Shown here one piece after another: positions 34,380-43,588 of a stretch of DNA of 64,000 nucleotides. The stretch covers positions 124,001 through 188,000 of the forward strand of contig NZ_SHKO01000003.1 of assembly GCF_004217095.1 (NCBI RefSeq), in the 5' to 3' direction. How positions within the stretch are numbered: the stretch's first letter is position 1; the number at the start of each line of letters is the position of its first letter. The notes beneath the pieces are model-generated. The model was not told the DNA's origin. It ran no database searches and saw only the letters and a list, made by a program, of their open reading frames with translations. The position numbers and the translations under genes were made by a program. Source of the DNA: Advenella incenata (GTDB lineage: Bacteria > Pseudomonadota > Gammaproteobacteria > Burkholderiales > Burkholderiaceae_B).

Positions 34380-35171
34380 TTATCCGCCAATCACATCCTG
34401 CATGGAAAACAGACCGGATGGCTTGTCCTGTAAAAACAGCGCGGCCCGCACACTGCCCTGGGCATAGGTGCTGCGGTTGGAAGACTTGTGCGTAATTTCG
34501 ATACGCTCTCCGGTGCCAAGAAACATCACGGTATGATCGCCAATGATATCGCCGCCGCGCACCACGGAAAAGCCGATCTGGCCGTCCTTGCGCGCGCCCG
34601 TGTGGCCGTGCCGGCTCCAGTCTGCAATGTCTTCCAGCTTTTTGCCCCAGGCATTGGCGACGGTTTCGCCCATGATCAGCGCCGTGCCGGACGGTGCGTC
34701 TACTTTGTGCTTATGATGTGCCTCGTATACTTCCACGTCATAACCACTGTTGAGCATTTTTGCAGCCTGCTCAAGTAGGCGCAGCGTCGCGTTGACGCCA
34801 ATACTCATATTCGGGGCAAACACGATGGCAATGTGCTCGGCGGCTGATGCGATCGCTGCCTGGCCTGTGGCATCAAAACCCGTTGTGCCGATGACCATTT
34901 TGACCTTGTGCTGTACGCAAGCCTGGATATGCGCCAGGGTGCCTTCGGGGCGGGTGAAGTCAATCAGGCAGTCGCAGTCTTTGAGCGCTGCCAGATCGCT
35001 GCCCAGTTGCACGCCGGTATTTTTGCCCAGGAAGGCGCCGGCATCTTCCCCAAGATGGCTGCTGCTGGCATGATCCAGTGCGACAGCAAGCGTGAGTTCG
35101 GGACGCGCCAGGACGGCTTCGATAAGCATGCGGCCCATACGGCCGCTGGCTCCGGAAATGGCTATGCGCAT
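34380..35171 (-). CDS. dapB: 4-Hydroxy-tetrahydrodipicolinate reductase
   Basis: 263 residues. N-terminal NAD(P)-binding [49 protein letters not shown], and the active-site signature [20 protein letters not shown] with the catalytic His pair and Lys. It performs the second committed step of lysine and diaminopimelate synthesis. The gene follows bamE on the same strand after 135 bases, an order common in Burkholderiales. Confidence 0.97.
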   Translation of the reverse strand: MRIAISGASGRMGRMLIEAVLARPELTLAVALDHASSSHLGEDAGAFLGKNTGVQLGSDLAALKDCDCLIDFTRPEGTLAHIQACVQHKVKMVIGTTGFDATGQAAIASAAEHIAIVFAPNMSIGVNATLRLLEQAAKMLNSGYDVEVYEAHHKHKVDAPSGTALIMGETVANAWGKKLEDIADWSRHGHTGARKDGQIGFSVVRGGDIIGDHTVMFLGTGERIEITHKSSNRSTYAQGSVRAALFLQDKPSGLFSMQDVIGG

Positions 35172-35306
35172 GTTAGGTTATTTCCTGAAGAAAGCTGCAG
35201 CCCGATGCGGGCGTGCAAATGAATAGGGAGTCAAATCGGGAATGCAGCCCGTGGCAATGCATCATCCTGCCCGAACCACAGGTCCGGGTGCAGGATGTGG
35301 GCCGGT

Positions 35307-35897
35307 TTACTGGGTGCGGGTTGCGCCGGGAGCCGGTTCGATATTGATGGGTTCATTCGATGGCGCAGCAGGGGCGGAACCTGCGGCCCCCTGGGTACTG
35401 CCATCGTCCATCGGGTAGGTCGTAACTGCGTTGCTGTCAGTGCCTGCCGGCGCCGCCTGCAGGGCCTGTGGATCAGTCACTTCGTTTTCCGGTGCTTTGT
35501 CGCCGGGCCGATACAGGCGCGCTTCTTGCTTAAAGGGCTGGAAGGAGGGCTGTTCATCGCCTTCCCAGCGGTCTACCCGGCCGTTGACAAACCAGACAGA
35601 GAATTTGCGTTGTACAGGATCTCCATAGCCCGGTTTGAAGTAATAAGGGTAATCCCAGCGATCAGGATGGAACATGTCTTTGAGTGTCGGCGAGCCCAGT
35701 GCGTAGCGCACCTGGTCCTCTGTCATGCCTTTTTGAAGGAGAGCGACATCTTCGGCGGTGATCCAGTTACCTTGTTGAACAGAAGGCCTGTATGGGAAAC
35801 CCCATTCTCCTGAGGCGCAACCACCCAGCACTGCAAGTGCTGTAAGGGAGGCGACCAGACCATACCGGATACGGGGGAAAAGGCGAGTTTGGTTCAT
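35307..35897 (-). CDS. bamE: Outer membrane assembly lipoprotein BamE
   Basis: 196 residues from ATG 35897; upstream in-frame codons are not needed. Lipoprotein signal peptide with lipobox LGGC near residue 28. The BamE/SmpA domain follows: QGNWITAEDVALLQKGMTEDQVRYALGSP, DRWDYPYYFKPG and KFSVWFVNGRVDRWEGD. It belongs to the BAM complex that inserts outer-membrane beta-barrels. A proline/alanine-rich C-terminal tail of about 70 residues is longer than in E. coli (113 residues total). The gene is divergent from fur, as in relatives (omlA-fur). Confidence 0.93.
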   Translation of the reverse strand: MNQTRLFPRIRYGLVASLTALAVLGGCASGEWGFPYRPSVQQGNWITAEDVALLQKGMTEDQVRYALGSPTLKDMFHPDRWDYPYYFKPGYGDPVQRKFSVWFVNGRVDRWEGDEQPSFQPFKQEARLYRPGDKAPENEVTDPQALQAAPAGTDSNAVTTYPMDDGSTQGAAGSAPAAPSNEPINIEPAPGATRTQ

Positions 35898-36049
35898 GAC
35901 TTGGCGACGTTCCTGTATTTGGACTCGTAAAAGCGTTATGATAATAGTTCTGGGCAATCAATAGGATTGTTTAGCCAGGTAATCTCAAAAATTAGTCGGA
36001 AGCGTGTTTTCCGCAATATCTTATCCACCTCCCAATCAGCGAGCGAGCC

Positions 36050-36484
36050 TTGAACGAATTACACGATCCCAGTGAACTCAAAAGCATGGGTCTTAAAGCC
36101 ACTTTCCCACGGCTCAAGATCCTGGACATCTTCCGCAAGGCAGAAATGCGGCACTTAAGTGCCGAAGATGTCTATCGTCTGCTTATTTCCGAAAACGTTG
36201 ATATCGGTCTTGCCACGGTCTACCGGGTGCTCACGCAGTTTGAGCAGGCCGGAATTCTGTCCAGAAGCCAGTTTGATAATGGCAAGGCAGTCTATGAACT
36301 GGATGATGGCGCACACCATGACCACCTGGTATGTTCCGTCTGCGGAAAAGTTGTTGAGTTTTCCGATCCGGAAATTGAACGACGCCAGTCAAAAGTTGCA
36401 AAAGACAATAACTTTTTGCTGGAAAGCCACGCCATGGTTCTTTATGGCATTTGTGGTGACTGCGAATCCAAGCACCGTCGTTAG
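36050..36484 (+). CDS. fur: Ferric uptake regulator
   Basis: 144 residues, normal for Fur. The probable start is TTG at 36050; the first ATG (residue 13) would delete part of the N-terminal helix. Seen: [31 protein letters not shown] winged-helix region in separate parts, [16 protein letters not shown] (recognition helix), [16 protein letters not shown] (metal-binding His/Cys), and a late GDCESKH Cys region. It represses iron-uptake genes when loaded with iron. The rare start codon may keep levels moderate. Confidence 0.95.
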   Translation: MNELHDPSELKSMGLKATFPRLKILDIFRKAEMRHLSAEDVYRLLISENVDIGLATVYRVLTQFEQAGILSRSQFDNGKAVYELDDGAHHDHLVCSVCGKVVEFSDPEIERRQSKVAKDNNFLLESHAMVLYGICGDCESKHRR

Positions 36485-36570
36485 ACCGGTAACATGGGGC
36501 CTGTGGTAGCAGGCCCTTCGATTCGACCCACCATACATCAGGCGGCATGGCCGTTCAGTAGGGTGTTGTC

Positions 36571-36602
36571 AAAAAAAGGCAGATTGCAATCTGCCTTTTT
36601 TA
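36571..36602. terminator. Bidirectional terminator between fur and recN
   Basis: A-run, AGGCAGATT (36577-36585 region), short loop, AATCTGCCT and T-run form a symmetric hairpin. It serves both convergent transcripts. Confidence 0.88.
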
Positions 36603-36644
36603 TTGTCCTGCGGGTTTGTTTTCTACCCAGTGGGTTTGCGACGC

Positions 36645-38297
36645 TCAGTCGCCGTGAGTCAACATTTCGCGGGCATGCTGGCGCGTAGTTTCGGTTATTT
36701 TGACACCCCCGAGCATGCGGGCAATCTCTTCGGTGCGGGCATGGTCATTCAACAGATCAATGCGCGACACCGTTTCTTTTTTACCCTGTTTTTTCTGCAC
36801 TTCGAAATGGTGATGCGCGCAAGCAGCCACCTGCGGTAGGTGAGTGACGCAAAGAACCTGATGATGTCGTCCCAGATCACGCAGCAGCTTGCCGACCACT
36901 TCGGCAACCGCGCCGCCAATACCGGTGTCCACTTCATCGTAAATCAGGGTAGGTACCTGATGGGCGCGATTGGCCATGACCGACAGGGCCAGCGAGATCC
37001 GGGCCAGTTCACCACCAGAGGCCACTTTGGCCAGTGGGCGCGGTTCGCTGCCAGTGTGGGCTGCCACGTTAAACTGTACATTGTCCATACCCGAGGCGCC
37101 GGGGTCGGCCGGCTGTATCGTTATTTCAAATGTGCTGCCTTTCATGGCAAGCGTCTGTAGTGCTTTGCTGACTTCTTTGGACAAGGTGCCTGCTGTGGCC
37201 TGGCGCGCCTTGGTCAGCTTTTCGGCGGCCTCGCGATACGCTGCTTCATGTTTGGCGACCTGTTGCTCCAGTCCTGCCAGATCCGATTCGCTGTTCAGGG
37301 CTTCCAGTGCCTGGGTCAGTTCCTGCAGGCGATCGTACAGCATTTCGGGTTCAAGCCGGAATTTGCGCGCGGTAGCGAACATGGCGCCCATGCGTGCCTC
37401 GGTTTCGGCCAAGCGGTCTGGGTCCAGTTCGGCCTTGTCCAGGTAACTGGCAAGATCGGATGATGCTTCGGTGGTAGCGATACGGGCAGATTCAATGGCC
37501 TCGTGCACGCCCTGCAGACGCTCGTCATTGCGCAATAAGGGCTCGATGCGGTGCAATGCAGCGTTCAGAATTTCCAGGGCAGAAGTCTGCTCGCCATCGA
37601 GCAGGTTGAGTGCGCCAGCGGCGCCTTCAAGCAGCGCAGAAGCATTGGCCAGCCGATTATAGTCGGCGTTGACAGTCGCCCATTCGTCTTTGCCCGGATT
37701 GATCTGGCTGATTTCATTCAATTGCCATTCCAGCCGTTCCCTTTCGACTTCTGCATCACGCTGGCTGCTACGGGCGCGCTCCAGTTTCTGCTGGGCTTGC
37801 TGCCAGTCGGTCCAGTGGGAGCGAACCTGGTTGGCCAGTGCTTCGTGCTGTCCGTGAGCATCAAGCAGGATGCGCTGTTCATGGCGCTGCAGCAACTTCT
37901 GGTGGGCGTGCTGGCCGTGAATATCCAGCAAGTGCGAACCGATGGTCTTGAGCTGGCTGAGCGTGCCGGGGACGCCGTTGATAAACGCCCGGGATTTACC
38001 GGCCCGGTCTATGACCCGGCGCAGCACTAGTTGGTCGTCTTCCGGTTCCAGTTCCTGTTCTGCCAGCAGCGTGCGCAGCGAAGCAGGAACGTCGAAGATG
38101 GCACTGATGTCGGCCTTGTCGGCGCCTTCGCGGATGGCGCCGCTGTCGCCGCGGGCGCCCAGCGTGAGCGCCAGGGCATCGATCAGGATAGATTTGCCCG
38201 CACCGGTTTCCCCGGTGAAGACCGAGAAGCCGGCGTCAAAGTGCAGTTCGGTCTGTTCAACAATGACAAAATCACGGATATGCAGGGAACGGAGCAT
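36645..38297 (-). CDS. recN: DNA repair protein RecN
   Basis: 550 residues, the usual RecN size. SMC-like layout: N-terminal Walker A FTGETGAGKSILIDALAL near residue 30, a long coiled coil of Leu/Glu-rich heptads from about 155 to 370, the signature KVASGGELARISLALS near 435, and Walker B TLIYDEVDTGIGG near 463. It acts in double-strand-break repair. It is followed 65 bases upstream on the same strand by nadK, probably as one operon (nadK first). Confidence 0.95.
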   Translation of the reverse strand: MLRSLHIRDFVIVEQTELHFDAGFSVFTGETGAGKSILIDALALTLGARGDSGAIREGADKADISAIFDVPASLRTLLAEQELEPEDDQLVLRRVIDRAGKSRAFINGVPGTLSQLKTIGSHLLDIHGQHAHQKLLQRHEQRILLDAHGQHEALANQVRSHWTDWQQAQQKLERARSSQRDAEVERERLEWQLNEISQINPGKDEWATVNADYNRLANASALLEGAAGALNLLDGEQTSALEILNAALHRIEPLLRNDERLQGVHEAIESARIATTEASSDLASYLDKAELDPDRLAETEARMGAMFATARKFRLEPEMLYDRLQELTQALEALNSESDLAGLEQQVAKHEAAYREAAEKLTKARQATAGTLSKEVSKALQTLAMKGSTFEITIQPADPGASGMDNVQFNVAAHTGSEPRPLAKVASGGELARISLALSVMANRAHQVPTLIYDEVDTGIGGAVAEVVGKLLRDLGRHHQVLCVTHLPQVAACAHHHFEVQKKQGKKETVSRIDLLNDHARTEEIARMLGGVKITETTRQHAREMLTHGD

Positions 38298-38362
38298 GAA
38301 TACGTACTTCTGTGATAAATGGGATTGCTGGGGTGGGTGGATCAGGGTCCTGGCGCGGGTTG

Positions 38363-39250
38363 CTAAGCGGTTTCTGGCATGATATTCCAGTGCAGCTTCT
38401 GGCGCAGGGTGGAGAAAAAACTATAGCCTTTTGGATGCAGGAAACGGATCTGATGATCTGCCTTGGTCACCACGATTTTGTCGCCCAACTGCAGATCGGA
38501 CCAGGTTTGCATGTCGAAATGCACGCTGGCGCCGGTTTCTACCCGACCCACCTCTGTCAGGGTCAGGGTGAGCGTACCGGTGTCGGGTACCGCAATGGGG
38601 CGGTTCGACAACGTCTGTGGGGCCACCGGGACCAACAAAAACGCGTTGACCGCCGGATGCAGGATCGGGCCGCTGGCGCTGAGCGAATACGCGGTAGAAC
38701 CGGTCGGGGTGGCAACGATCAGGCCGTCGGCGCGCTGCCGATACATGAGCGTTTCATTGTATTCCACGCAGATTTCGATCATGCCGCCGCGACTTGCCCG
38801 GTTCAGCACCACATCATTTAAGGCCAGGGCACAGGTCAGGGTTTGATCATCGCGCACCACAGAGGCCTGCAGCAGCGAGCGGTGCTCAATATCGTACTGG
38901 CCATCAAGAACCGATTCGATGGCTTCCAGGGCGTTTTGCACCGGAATGTCGGTGATAAAGCCGAGCCGTCCGTGGTTGATGCCCAGCAGCGGGACGTCGT
39001 ACTGGGCCAGCTTGCGGCCGACGCCCAGCATCGTACCATCGCCGCCCATGACAATGACCAGGTCGGCCTGGCTGCCGATTTCGGCGGTTGTCGCCGCGGG
39101 ATATTCGGTCACTCCGGTGTTCTCGGACGTTTCCTTTTCAATCAGAACCTGTCGGCCTGCTGCGTGCAGCACACCTGCCAGCGCTCGTAGCGGGGCATCA
39201 AGACCGGAGTCATGATATCTGCCGACCAGCGCTATGGTTGAAAAATGCAT
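38363..39250 (-). CDS. nadK: NAD kinase
   Basis: 295 residues. Motifs: VIVMGGDGTMLGVGR (GGDGT phosphate site near residue 70), LLGINHGRLGFITD, VATPTGSTAYSLSASGPILHP (the conserved T-P-x-G-S-T-A-Y stretch) and a C-terminal all-beta domain. It phosphorylates NAD to NADP in the cytosol. It is upstream of recN and divergent from hrcA, an arrangement common in beta- and gammaproteobacteria. Confidence 0.96.
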   Translation of the reverse strand: MHFSTIALVGRYHDSGLDAPLRALAGVLHAAGRQVLIEKETSENTGVTEYPAATTAEIGSQADLVIVMGGDGTMLGVGRKLAQYDVPLLGINHGRLGFITDIPVQNALEAIESVLDGQYDIEHRSLLQASVVRDDQTLTCALALNDVVLNRASRGGMIEICVEYNETLMYRQRADGLIVATPTGSTAYSLSASGPILHPAVNAFLLVPVAPQTLSNRPIAVPDTGTLTLTLTEVGRVETGASVHFDMQTWSDLQLGDKIVVTKADHQIRFLHPKGYSFFSTLRQKLHWNIMPETA

Positions 39251-39413
39251 AATGAAACCATATACAATAAACGAAACGACAATGAAAAGTAACAGAAGTA
39301 CCGGAAATGAAACCTACGGCAAACGTCATAATACGTTATTCTACATTGACTGCAGGTTTAACAATTAACGTGCCCGTAAAATATCCTCTGGTACAAACCA
39401 TAACAGACCCACC

Positions 39414-40415
39414 ATGGATGATCGCGCAAACGCACTATTGAAAGCTCTGATCGAGCGGTATATTGATGATGGACAGCCGGTAGGTTCCAGAACGCTGTCC
39501 AAGCTGTTCGAGCTCTCGCCGGCCACAATCCGCAATGTGATGGCGGACCTGGAAGACCTGGGCCTGATTCACAGCCCGCATACGTCCGCAGGCCGCATTC
39601 CCACGCCCCGTGGGTACCGCCTGTTCGTGGACAATCTGCTGGTGATCAAGCCCTACGAACTGGAGCAGCCGTCCGAACTGCATGATATTTTTTCCAACAC
39701 GGCGCCCAGCAAGGCGCTCAGCGTGGCCGCGTCGCTGGTGTCCAACCTGACCCAGTTTGCCGGTGTGGTGCTCACGCCCAAGCGCTCGCAGGTATTTCGC
39801 CAGATTGAATTTATCCGGTTGTCGCAGCGGCGGATCCTGCTTATTATCGTGACGCCCGATGGCGACGTGCAGAACCGGATTCTGTCCCCCGTGCACGATT
39901 ACACCGAAGCCCAGCTCATCGAGGCCGCAAATTATTTCAATTATAATTTCGCTGGTAAATCCTTTGAGCAGGTGCGCGAGCAGATCGGGACCGAGCTCAA
40001 TGAGCTCAAAGAGGAAATTTCCTCGCTGATGCAGGCTGCGGTGGACGCAGGCAATGACGATGATCAGGAGTCGTCCGTGGTCATTTCCGGCGAGCGCCGG
40101 TTGCTGGAGATCAAGGATTTTGCCACCGATATGGATCGTCTGCGCAAGATGTTTTCGCTGTTCGAGCAGAAAACCGACCTGATGCAACTGCTCGATGTAA
40201 CAGACCGATCACAGGGCGTGAAAATCTACATTGGTGGTGATTCGAGCCTGGTGCCCATGGAAGATGTCTCTGTCATTACTGCGCCGTATGGCGTTGACGG
40301 GAAAATCGTGGGTACGCTGGGCGTGATCGGCCCAAGCCGCATGTCCTACAATCGCGTCATTCCTATTGTGGACTTGACGGCCAGGCTGTTGTCCAACGCG
40401 CTCAGCCACCAGTAA
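39414..40415 (+). CDS. hrcA: Heat-inducible transcription repressor HrcA
   Basis: 333 residues. N-terminal [34 protein letters not shown] (two adjacent motifs), then [10 protein letters not shown], and a C-terminal dimer domain with [18 protein letters not shown] near the end. HrcA represses groE-type genes by binding CIRCE elements. No CIRCE repeat (TTAGCACTC/GAGTGCTAA) was seen in this window, so its targets lie elsewhere. The gene is divergent from nadK, with hemH 218 bases downstream. Confidence 0.96.
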   Translation: MDDRANALLKALIERYIDDGQPVGSRTLSKLFELSPATIRNVMADLEDLGLIHSPHTSAGRIPTPRGYRLFVDNLLVIKPYELEQPSELHDIFSNTAPSKALSVAASLVSNLTQFAGVVLTPKRSQVFRQIEFIRLSQRRILLIIVTPDGDVQNRILSPVHDYTEAQLIEAANYFNYNFAGKSFEQVREQIGTELNELKEEISSLMQAAVDAGNDDDQESSVVISGERRLLEIKDFATDMDRLRKMFSLFEQKTDLMQLLDVTDRSQGVKIYIGGDSSLVPMEDVSVITAPYGVDGKIVGTLGVIGPSRMSYNRVIPIVDLTARLLSNALSHQ

Positions 40416-40633
40416 AGCGCTGCAGGCCCCACTGCAGCAGACAGCGCGCGGCAGTCCATTGTGGCAGTTGCAGGTGCTGCGGCCCATGGCGGGTGCGCAA
40501 TCCGGGTACAATCCTATCTCGATATTGCATTTGTAAAAGCTGCCATGCGTGGCACTTTTTTTGAGTTGCCGCGCCGTTCGTGTCTGGCGGACAGTCTGAT
40601 GGGCGGCACCGTATCCGCAACCTACAGGAAAGC

Positions 40634-41620
40634 ATGAATACAGGAGTTGTACTGATCAACCTGGGCACCCCGGCCAGTCCAGATGCAGGCGCAATCAGGG
40701 CCTATCTGTCGGAGTTTCTGTCCGATCCACGCGTGGTTGAAATCCCGCCCGCCGTCTGGAAGCCGATACTGAATCTGGCGATCCTGCCGCTGCGGCCGTC
40801 CAAGCTGGTGCCAAAATACCGCGAGATCTGGATGGAAGACGGTTCGCCGTTGCTTGTGTATGGCAAGCGCCTGGCCCAGGGTGTGCAGGCGCAACTGGAT
40901 CGCGAGCAGATTGCCGCTACCGTGGTGCTGGCCATGCGCTATGGACAACCGTCAATGCAACAGGCCTTTACACAATTGCGTGAAGCAGGCTGCGAGCGGA
41001 TTCTGATCGTTCCCCTTTATCCGCAATTTGCCGCCAGCACAACCGCAACCATTTTCGAGCACACGCTGGCGCTGTATCGCGATGCACGTGATTTGCCCGA
41101 GTTGCGTTTCGTTAAGCGGTTCCATCAGTTACCCGGTTATCTTGATACGCTTGCGCAAAATGTGCGCGATTTTTGGCGCGAACACGGTAAACCCCAGCAG
41201 TTGCTGCTCAGTTTCCACGGTTTGCCCAAGCGCTCTGTGGAGCTGGGCGACCCCTATCTGCGTGATTGCACGGCCACGGCCGAGGCGCTGCAGCTGCGGC
41301 TGGCGGCAGAAGGGGTGCCGATCGACATCGCCTTTCAAAGCCGGTTTGGCCGGGCCGAATGGCTCGGGCCTTCGACGCTGTCGGTGCTGCAGGCTTATCC
41401 GGGAGACAATATCCGCCACGTCGACGTGCTATGCCCTGGTTTTGTGGCCGATTGCCTGGAAACACTGGAGGAAATCCGAATTGAGTGTTCGCGTGCCTTC
41501 AGTCAGGCAGGCGGCGAGCAGTTTCGCTATATTCCCTGTCTGAATGATCAACCGGCATGGATCAATGCCATGTCGGGCCTGATCAGGCAACATATTGCCG
41601 GCTGGCCCGACATGGTCTGA
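40634..41620 (+). CDS. hemH: Ferrochelatase
   Basis: 328 residues from ATG 40634 with AGGAA just upstream; the in-frame extension to 40580 is rejected. Seen: GVVLINLGTPASPDAGAIRAYL at the N-terminus, AMRYGQPSMQQA, IVPLYPQFAASTT, LLSFHGLPKRSVE with the catalytic His (about 190), RFGRAEWLGPST, and a CPGFVADCLETLEEI region with the catalytic Glu. It inserts Fe2+ into protoporphyrin IX, the last step of haem synthesis. Confidence 0.96.
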   Translation: MNTGVVLINLGTPASPDAGAIRAYLSEFLSDPRVVEIPPAVWKPILNLAILPLRPSKLVPKYREIWMEDGSPLLVYGKRLAQGVQAQLDREQIAATVVLAMRYGQPSMQQAFTQLREAGCERILIVPLYPQFAASTTATIFEHTLALYRDARDLPELRFVKRFHQLPGYLDTLAQNVRDFWREHGKPQQLLLSFHGLPKRSVELGDPYLRDCTATAEALQLRLAAEGVPIDIAFQSRFGRAEWLGPSTLSVLQAYPGDNIRHVDVLCPGFVADCLETLEEIRIECSRAFSQAGGEQFRYIPCLNDQPAWINAMSGLIRQHIAGWPDMV

Positions 41621-41659
41621 CCGAACCATTTTATTTATTTGTTTTTTTAGAGAGTCATC

Positions 41660-42535
41660 ATGGCCGTTACCATTAGTGGTCTGTATGTGTATCCCATTAA
41701 ATCCTGCGCCGGCATTGCGCTCGATCGTGCACAAATCAGCGCGGCAGGGGTCCAATGGGACCGGCAGTTTATTCTGGTTGATGCCGCCGGTGCGATGATG
41801 ACCCAGCGCACGGTGCCGCGCATGGTGCTGATCCAGCCGGCGCTTGATCTGGCACTGAACCAGCTGCGCTTGCAGGCCCCCGGCGCGTCGACGCTGACGG
41901 TCTCGCTGGATGCACCGCAGGCGGATGACAAAGCGATTGTCGTCAGGGTGTGGAGCGGTCAGCCGCAAGGCATGCCCGTCAGCGACCAGGCAGACCAATG
42001 GTTCAGCCAGGTGCTGGGTCAGCCCTGTCGCCTGTTGCGCCTGCATCCTGAGTCGCAACGACGCGTTATGCCCGAATTTCCCGAGAGCTGGCAACAGCGC
42101 CACCGCGACTGGATGCCGTTAAATGCGCAGGACCAGACCTTCGGGTTTGCCGACGGCTTTCCGTTTTTGTTTGCCAGCACCGCTTCACTGGATGCGCTCA
42201 ATGCCACCCTGGCCGGCAAGCAACAGGCGCCGGTACACATGATCCGTTTCCGGCCCAATATCGTGCTGGACGGTTTGCCCGAGTATGAAGAGGATTATGT
42301 TTTCGGGCTCACCGCAGGAAAACTCAATTTTGCCTTCGTCAAACCGTGTACCCGCTGCACGATCCCGAATGTTGACCCGGCATCGGCTACGTTCGCCGAT
42401 GAGCCGGGCATTACATTGATGCAAACCCGCAGTGCCGACCTGGGCGTGCTGTTTGGCGTAAATGCCGTATTGACCGACAACATCAGCGATGTGCTGCATA
42501 TCGGTCAGCAAGTGCAGCCAGAATACGATTTCTGA
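41660..42535 (+). CDS. MOSC domain protein (YcbX/mARC-like)
   Basis: 291 residues: an N-terminal MOSC-type beta-barrel (VTISGLYVYPIKSCAGIALDRA, then WDRQFILVDAAGAMMTQR) and a C-terminal MOSC domain with RFRPNIVLDGLPEYEED and KPCTRCTIPNVDPASA, whose Cys pair holds the presumed Mo-ligand cysteine. Homologues (YcbX, mARC) reduce N-hydroxylated compounds such as base analogues, using molybdenum cofactor. It lacks the C-terminal ferredoxin domain of E. coli YcbX, so it needs a separate electron donor (inference). Confidence 0.9.
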   Translation: MAVTISGLYVYPIKSCAGIALDRAQISAAGVQWDRQFILVDAAGAMMTQRTVPRMVLIQPALDLALNQLRLQAPGASTLTVSLDAPQADDKAIVVRVWSGQPQGMPVSDQADQWFSQVLGQPCRLLRLHPESQRRVMPEFPESWQQRHRDWMPLNAQDQTFGFADGFPFLFASTASLDALNATLAGKQQAPVHMIRFRPNIVLDGLPEYEEDYVFGLTAGKLNFAFVKPCTRCTIPNVDPASATFADEPGITLMQTRSADLGVLFGVNAVLTDNISDVLHIGQQVQPEYDF

Positions 42536-42716
42536 GCTTATGCGGTGGCAAGTGCGCGGGTTTTGCGGTTGCCGTCTGCATTAATCCCTGGTTGTGCCGC
42601 GCTCGCCCTTTGAGGCGGCCGCAGCGATAGCGCCTTTGGCCGTTGTTATGCAACAGCCCGATTATGGGCAGGCATGGCGCAGGCATGGAAGCCGCCAATA
42701 CTGCCACAGTTGCACC

Positions 42717-42742
42717 CTTGAATTTATCTTCGCCGCCCCCAA
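42717..42742 (+). promoter_or_regulatory. Sigma-32-type promoter of grpE
   Basis: CTTGAA (42717-42722), 14 bases, then CCCCAA (42737-42742) fits the heat-shock consensus CTTGAAA-N11-16-CCCCAT. It is 39 bases upstream of the grpE ATG. Confidence 0.65.
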
Positions 42743-42780
42743 GTGGGGGGTAACTATATTGATTTGATGCAGGAGTAGAA

Positions 42781-43362
42781 ATGACACAGGAATTTGATCC
42801 TAACAAGAACCAGGCCCCCAAGGCTGACAACGAACAAACCACTCAGGCTGAGGTTGCCGACACTGAACAGCCTGACCAGGACGCGGTAAATACGCCGACA
42901 GACGATCTGGAAGCCAAATATACCGAACTCGAAGCCAAAGTCAGCCAGTATCATGATCAGTTGCTGCGTGCTCATGCCGAAATGGAAAATGTACGCCGCC
43001 GTGCCCAGGATGATGTGTCCAAGGCGCGTAAATTCGGTACCGAATCTTTTGCAGAAAGCCTGGTTCCCGTTCGTGACAGCCTTGAAGCCGCGTTGGCGCT
43101 GGAAGACCAGTCGTTTGAATCACTCAGGGAAGGGCTTGAGACCACCCTGCGTCAACTGACAGCCGCCTTTGATCGCAATAATCTTAAGGAAGTGGCTCCC
43201 GCCGCAGGGGACAAGTTTGACCCGCATGTGCATCAGGCCATTTCTACTGTTCCAGCCGATGTGCCATCAGGCACGGTCGCCACTACGTTGCAAAAAGGCT
43301 ATACCATTGCCGATCGGGTCCTGCGTCCTGCGCTGGTCACCGTCTCGGCGGGCCAGGGGTAA
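42781..43362 (+). CDS. grpE: Heat-shock nucleotide exchange factor GrpE
   Basis: 193 residues. An acidic, Gln/Asp-rich disordered N-terminus (about 1-45), a long helix with [20 protein letters not shown] (45-85), then the beta domain with [17 protein letters not shown] and the terminal [18 protein letters not shown]. It exchanges nucleotide on DnaK. CAGGAG sits upstream of the ATG. dnaK follows 226 bases later with its own promoter. Confidence 0.96.
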   Translation: MTQEFDPNKNQAPKADNEQTTQAEVADTEQPDQDAVNTPTDDLEAKYTELEAKVSQYHDQLLRAHAEMENVRRRAQDDVSKARKFGTESFAESLVPVRDSLEAALALEDQSFESLREGLETTLRQLTAAFDRNNLKEVAPAAGDKFDPHVHQAISTVPADVPSGTVATTLQKGYTIADRVLRPALVTVSAGQG

Positions 43363-43476
43363 ATATAATGCGCCGGCAGACCCAGGTCTACCGGCCGTTT
43401 TTCTGTCCAAATGACGGTTTGTGATCAAAAAACGTGCCAGAAATGCAAAAAAATCACAAAAATCGGGTTTTTTTCT

Positions 43477-43505
43477 CTTGAAATCGCAAACCGCCAGCCC
43501 CACGT
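43477..43505 (+). promoter_or_regulatory. Sigma-32-type promoter of dnaK
   Basis: CTTGAAA (43477-43483) and CCCCACGT (43498-43505), 15 bases between the CTTGAA and CCCC elements, closely fit the heat-shock consensus. It lies 84 bases upstream of the dnaK ATG. Confidence 0.75.
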
Positions 43506-43588
43506 ACTAGACAACGAAAGATCCTGTGTCGCGAATCTCGCAAGCAGGATCCATTATTTTGAATTATTTGATAATAGGGTAGACTCAA

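Noticed and set aside
35263-35297. Hairpin with CATCCTGC/GCAGGATG arms between dapB and bamE
   Set aside because: The stem is interrupted and no T-run follows, so I do not call it a terminator.
35898-36049. Possible Fur box in the bamE-fur intergenic region
   Set aside because: Only a partial TGATAAT-like match is present, too far from the 19-bp consensus.
39251-39413. CIRCE element expected near hrcA
   Set aside because: No TTAGCACTC-N9-GAGTGCTAA repeat was seen here or before grpE or dnaK.
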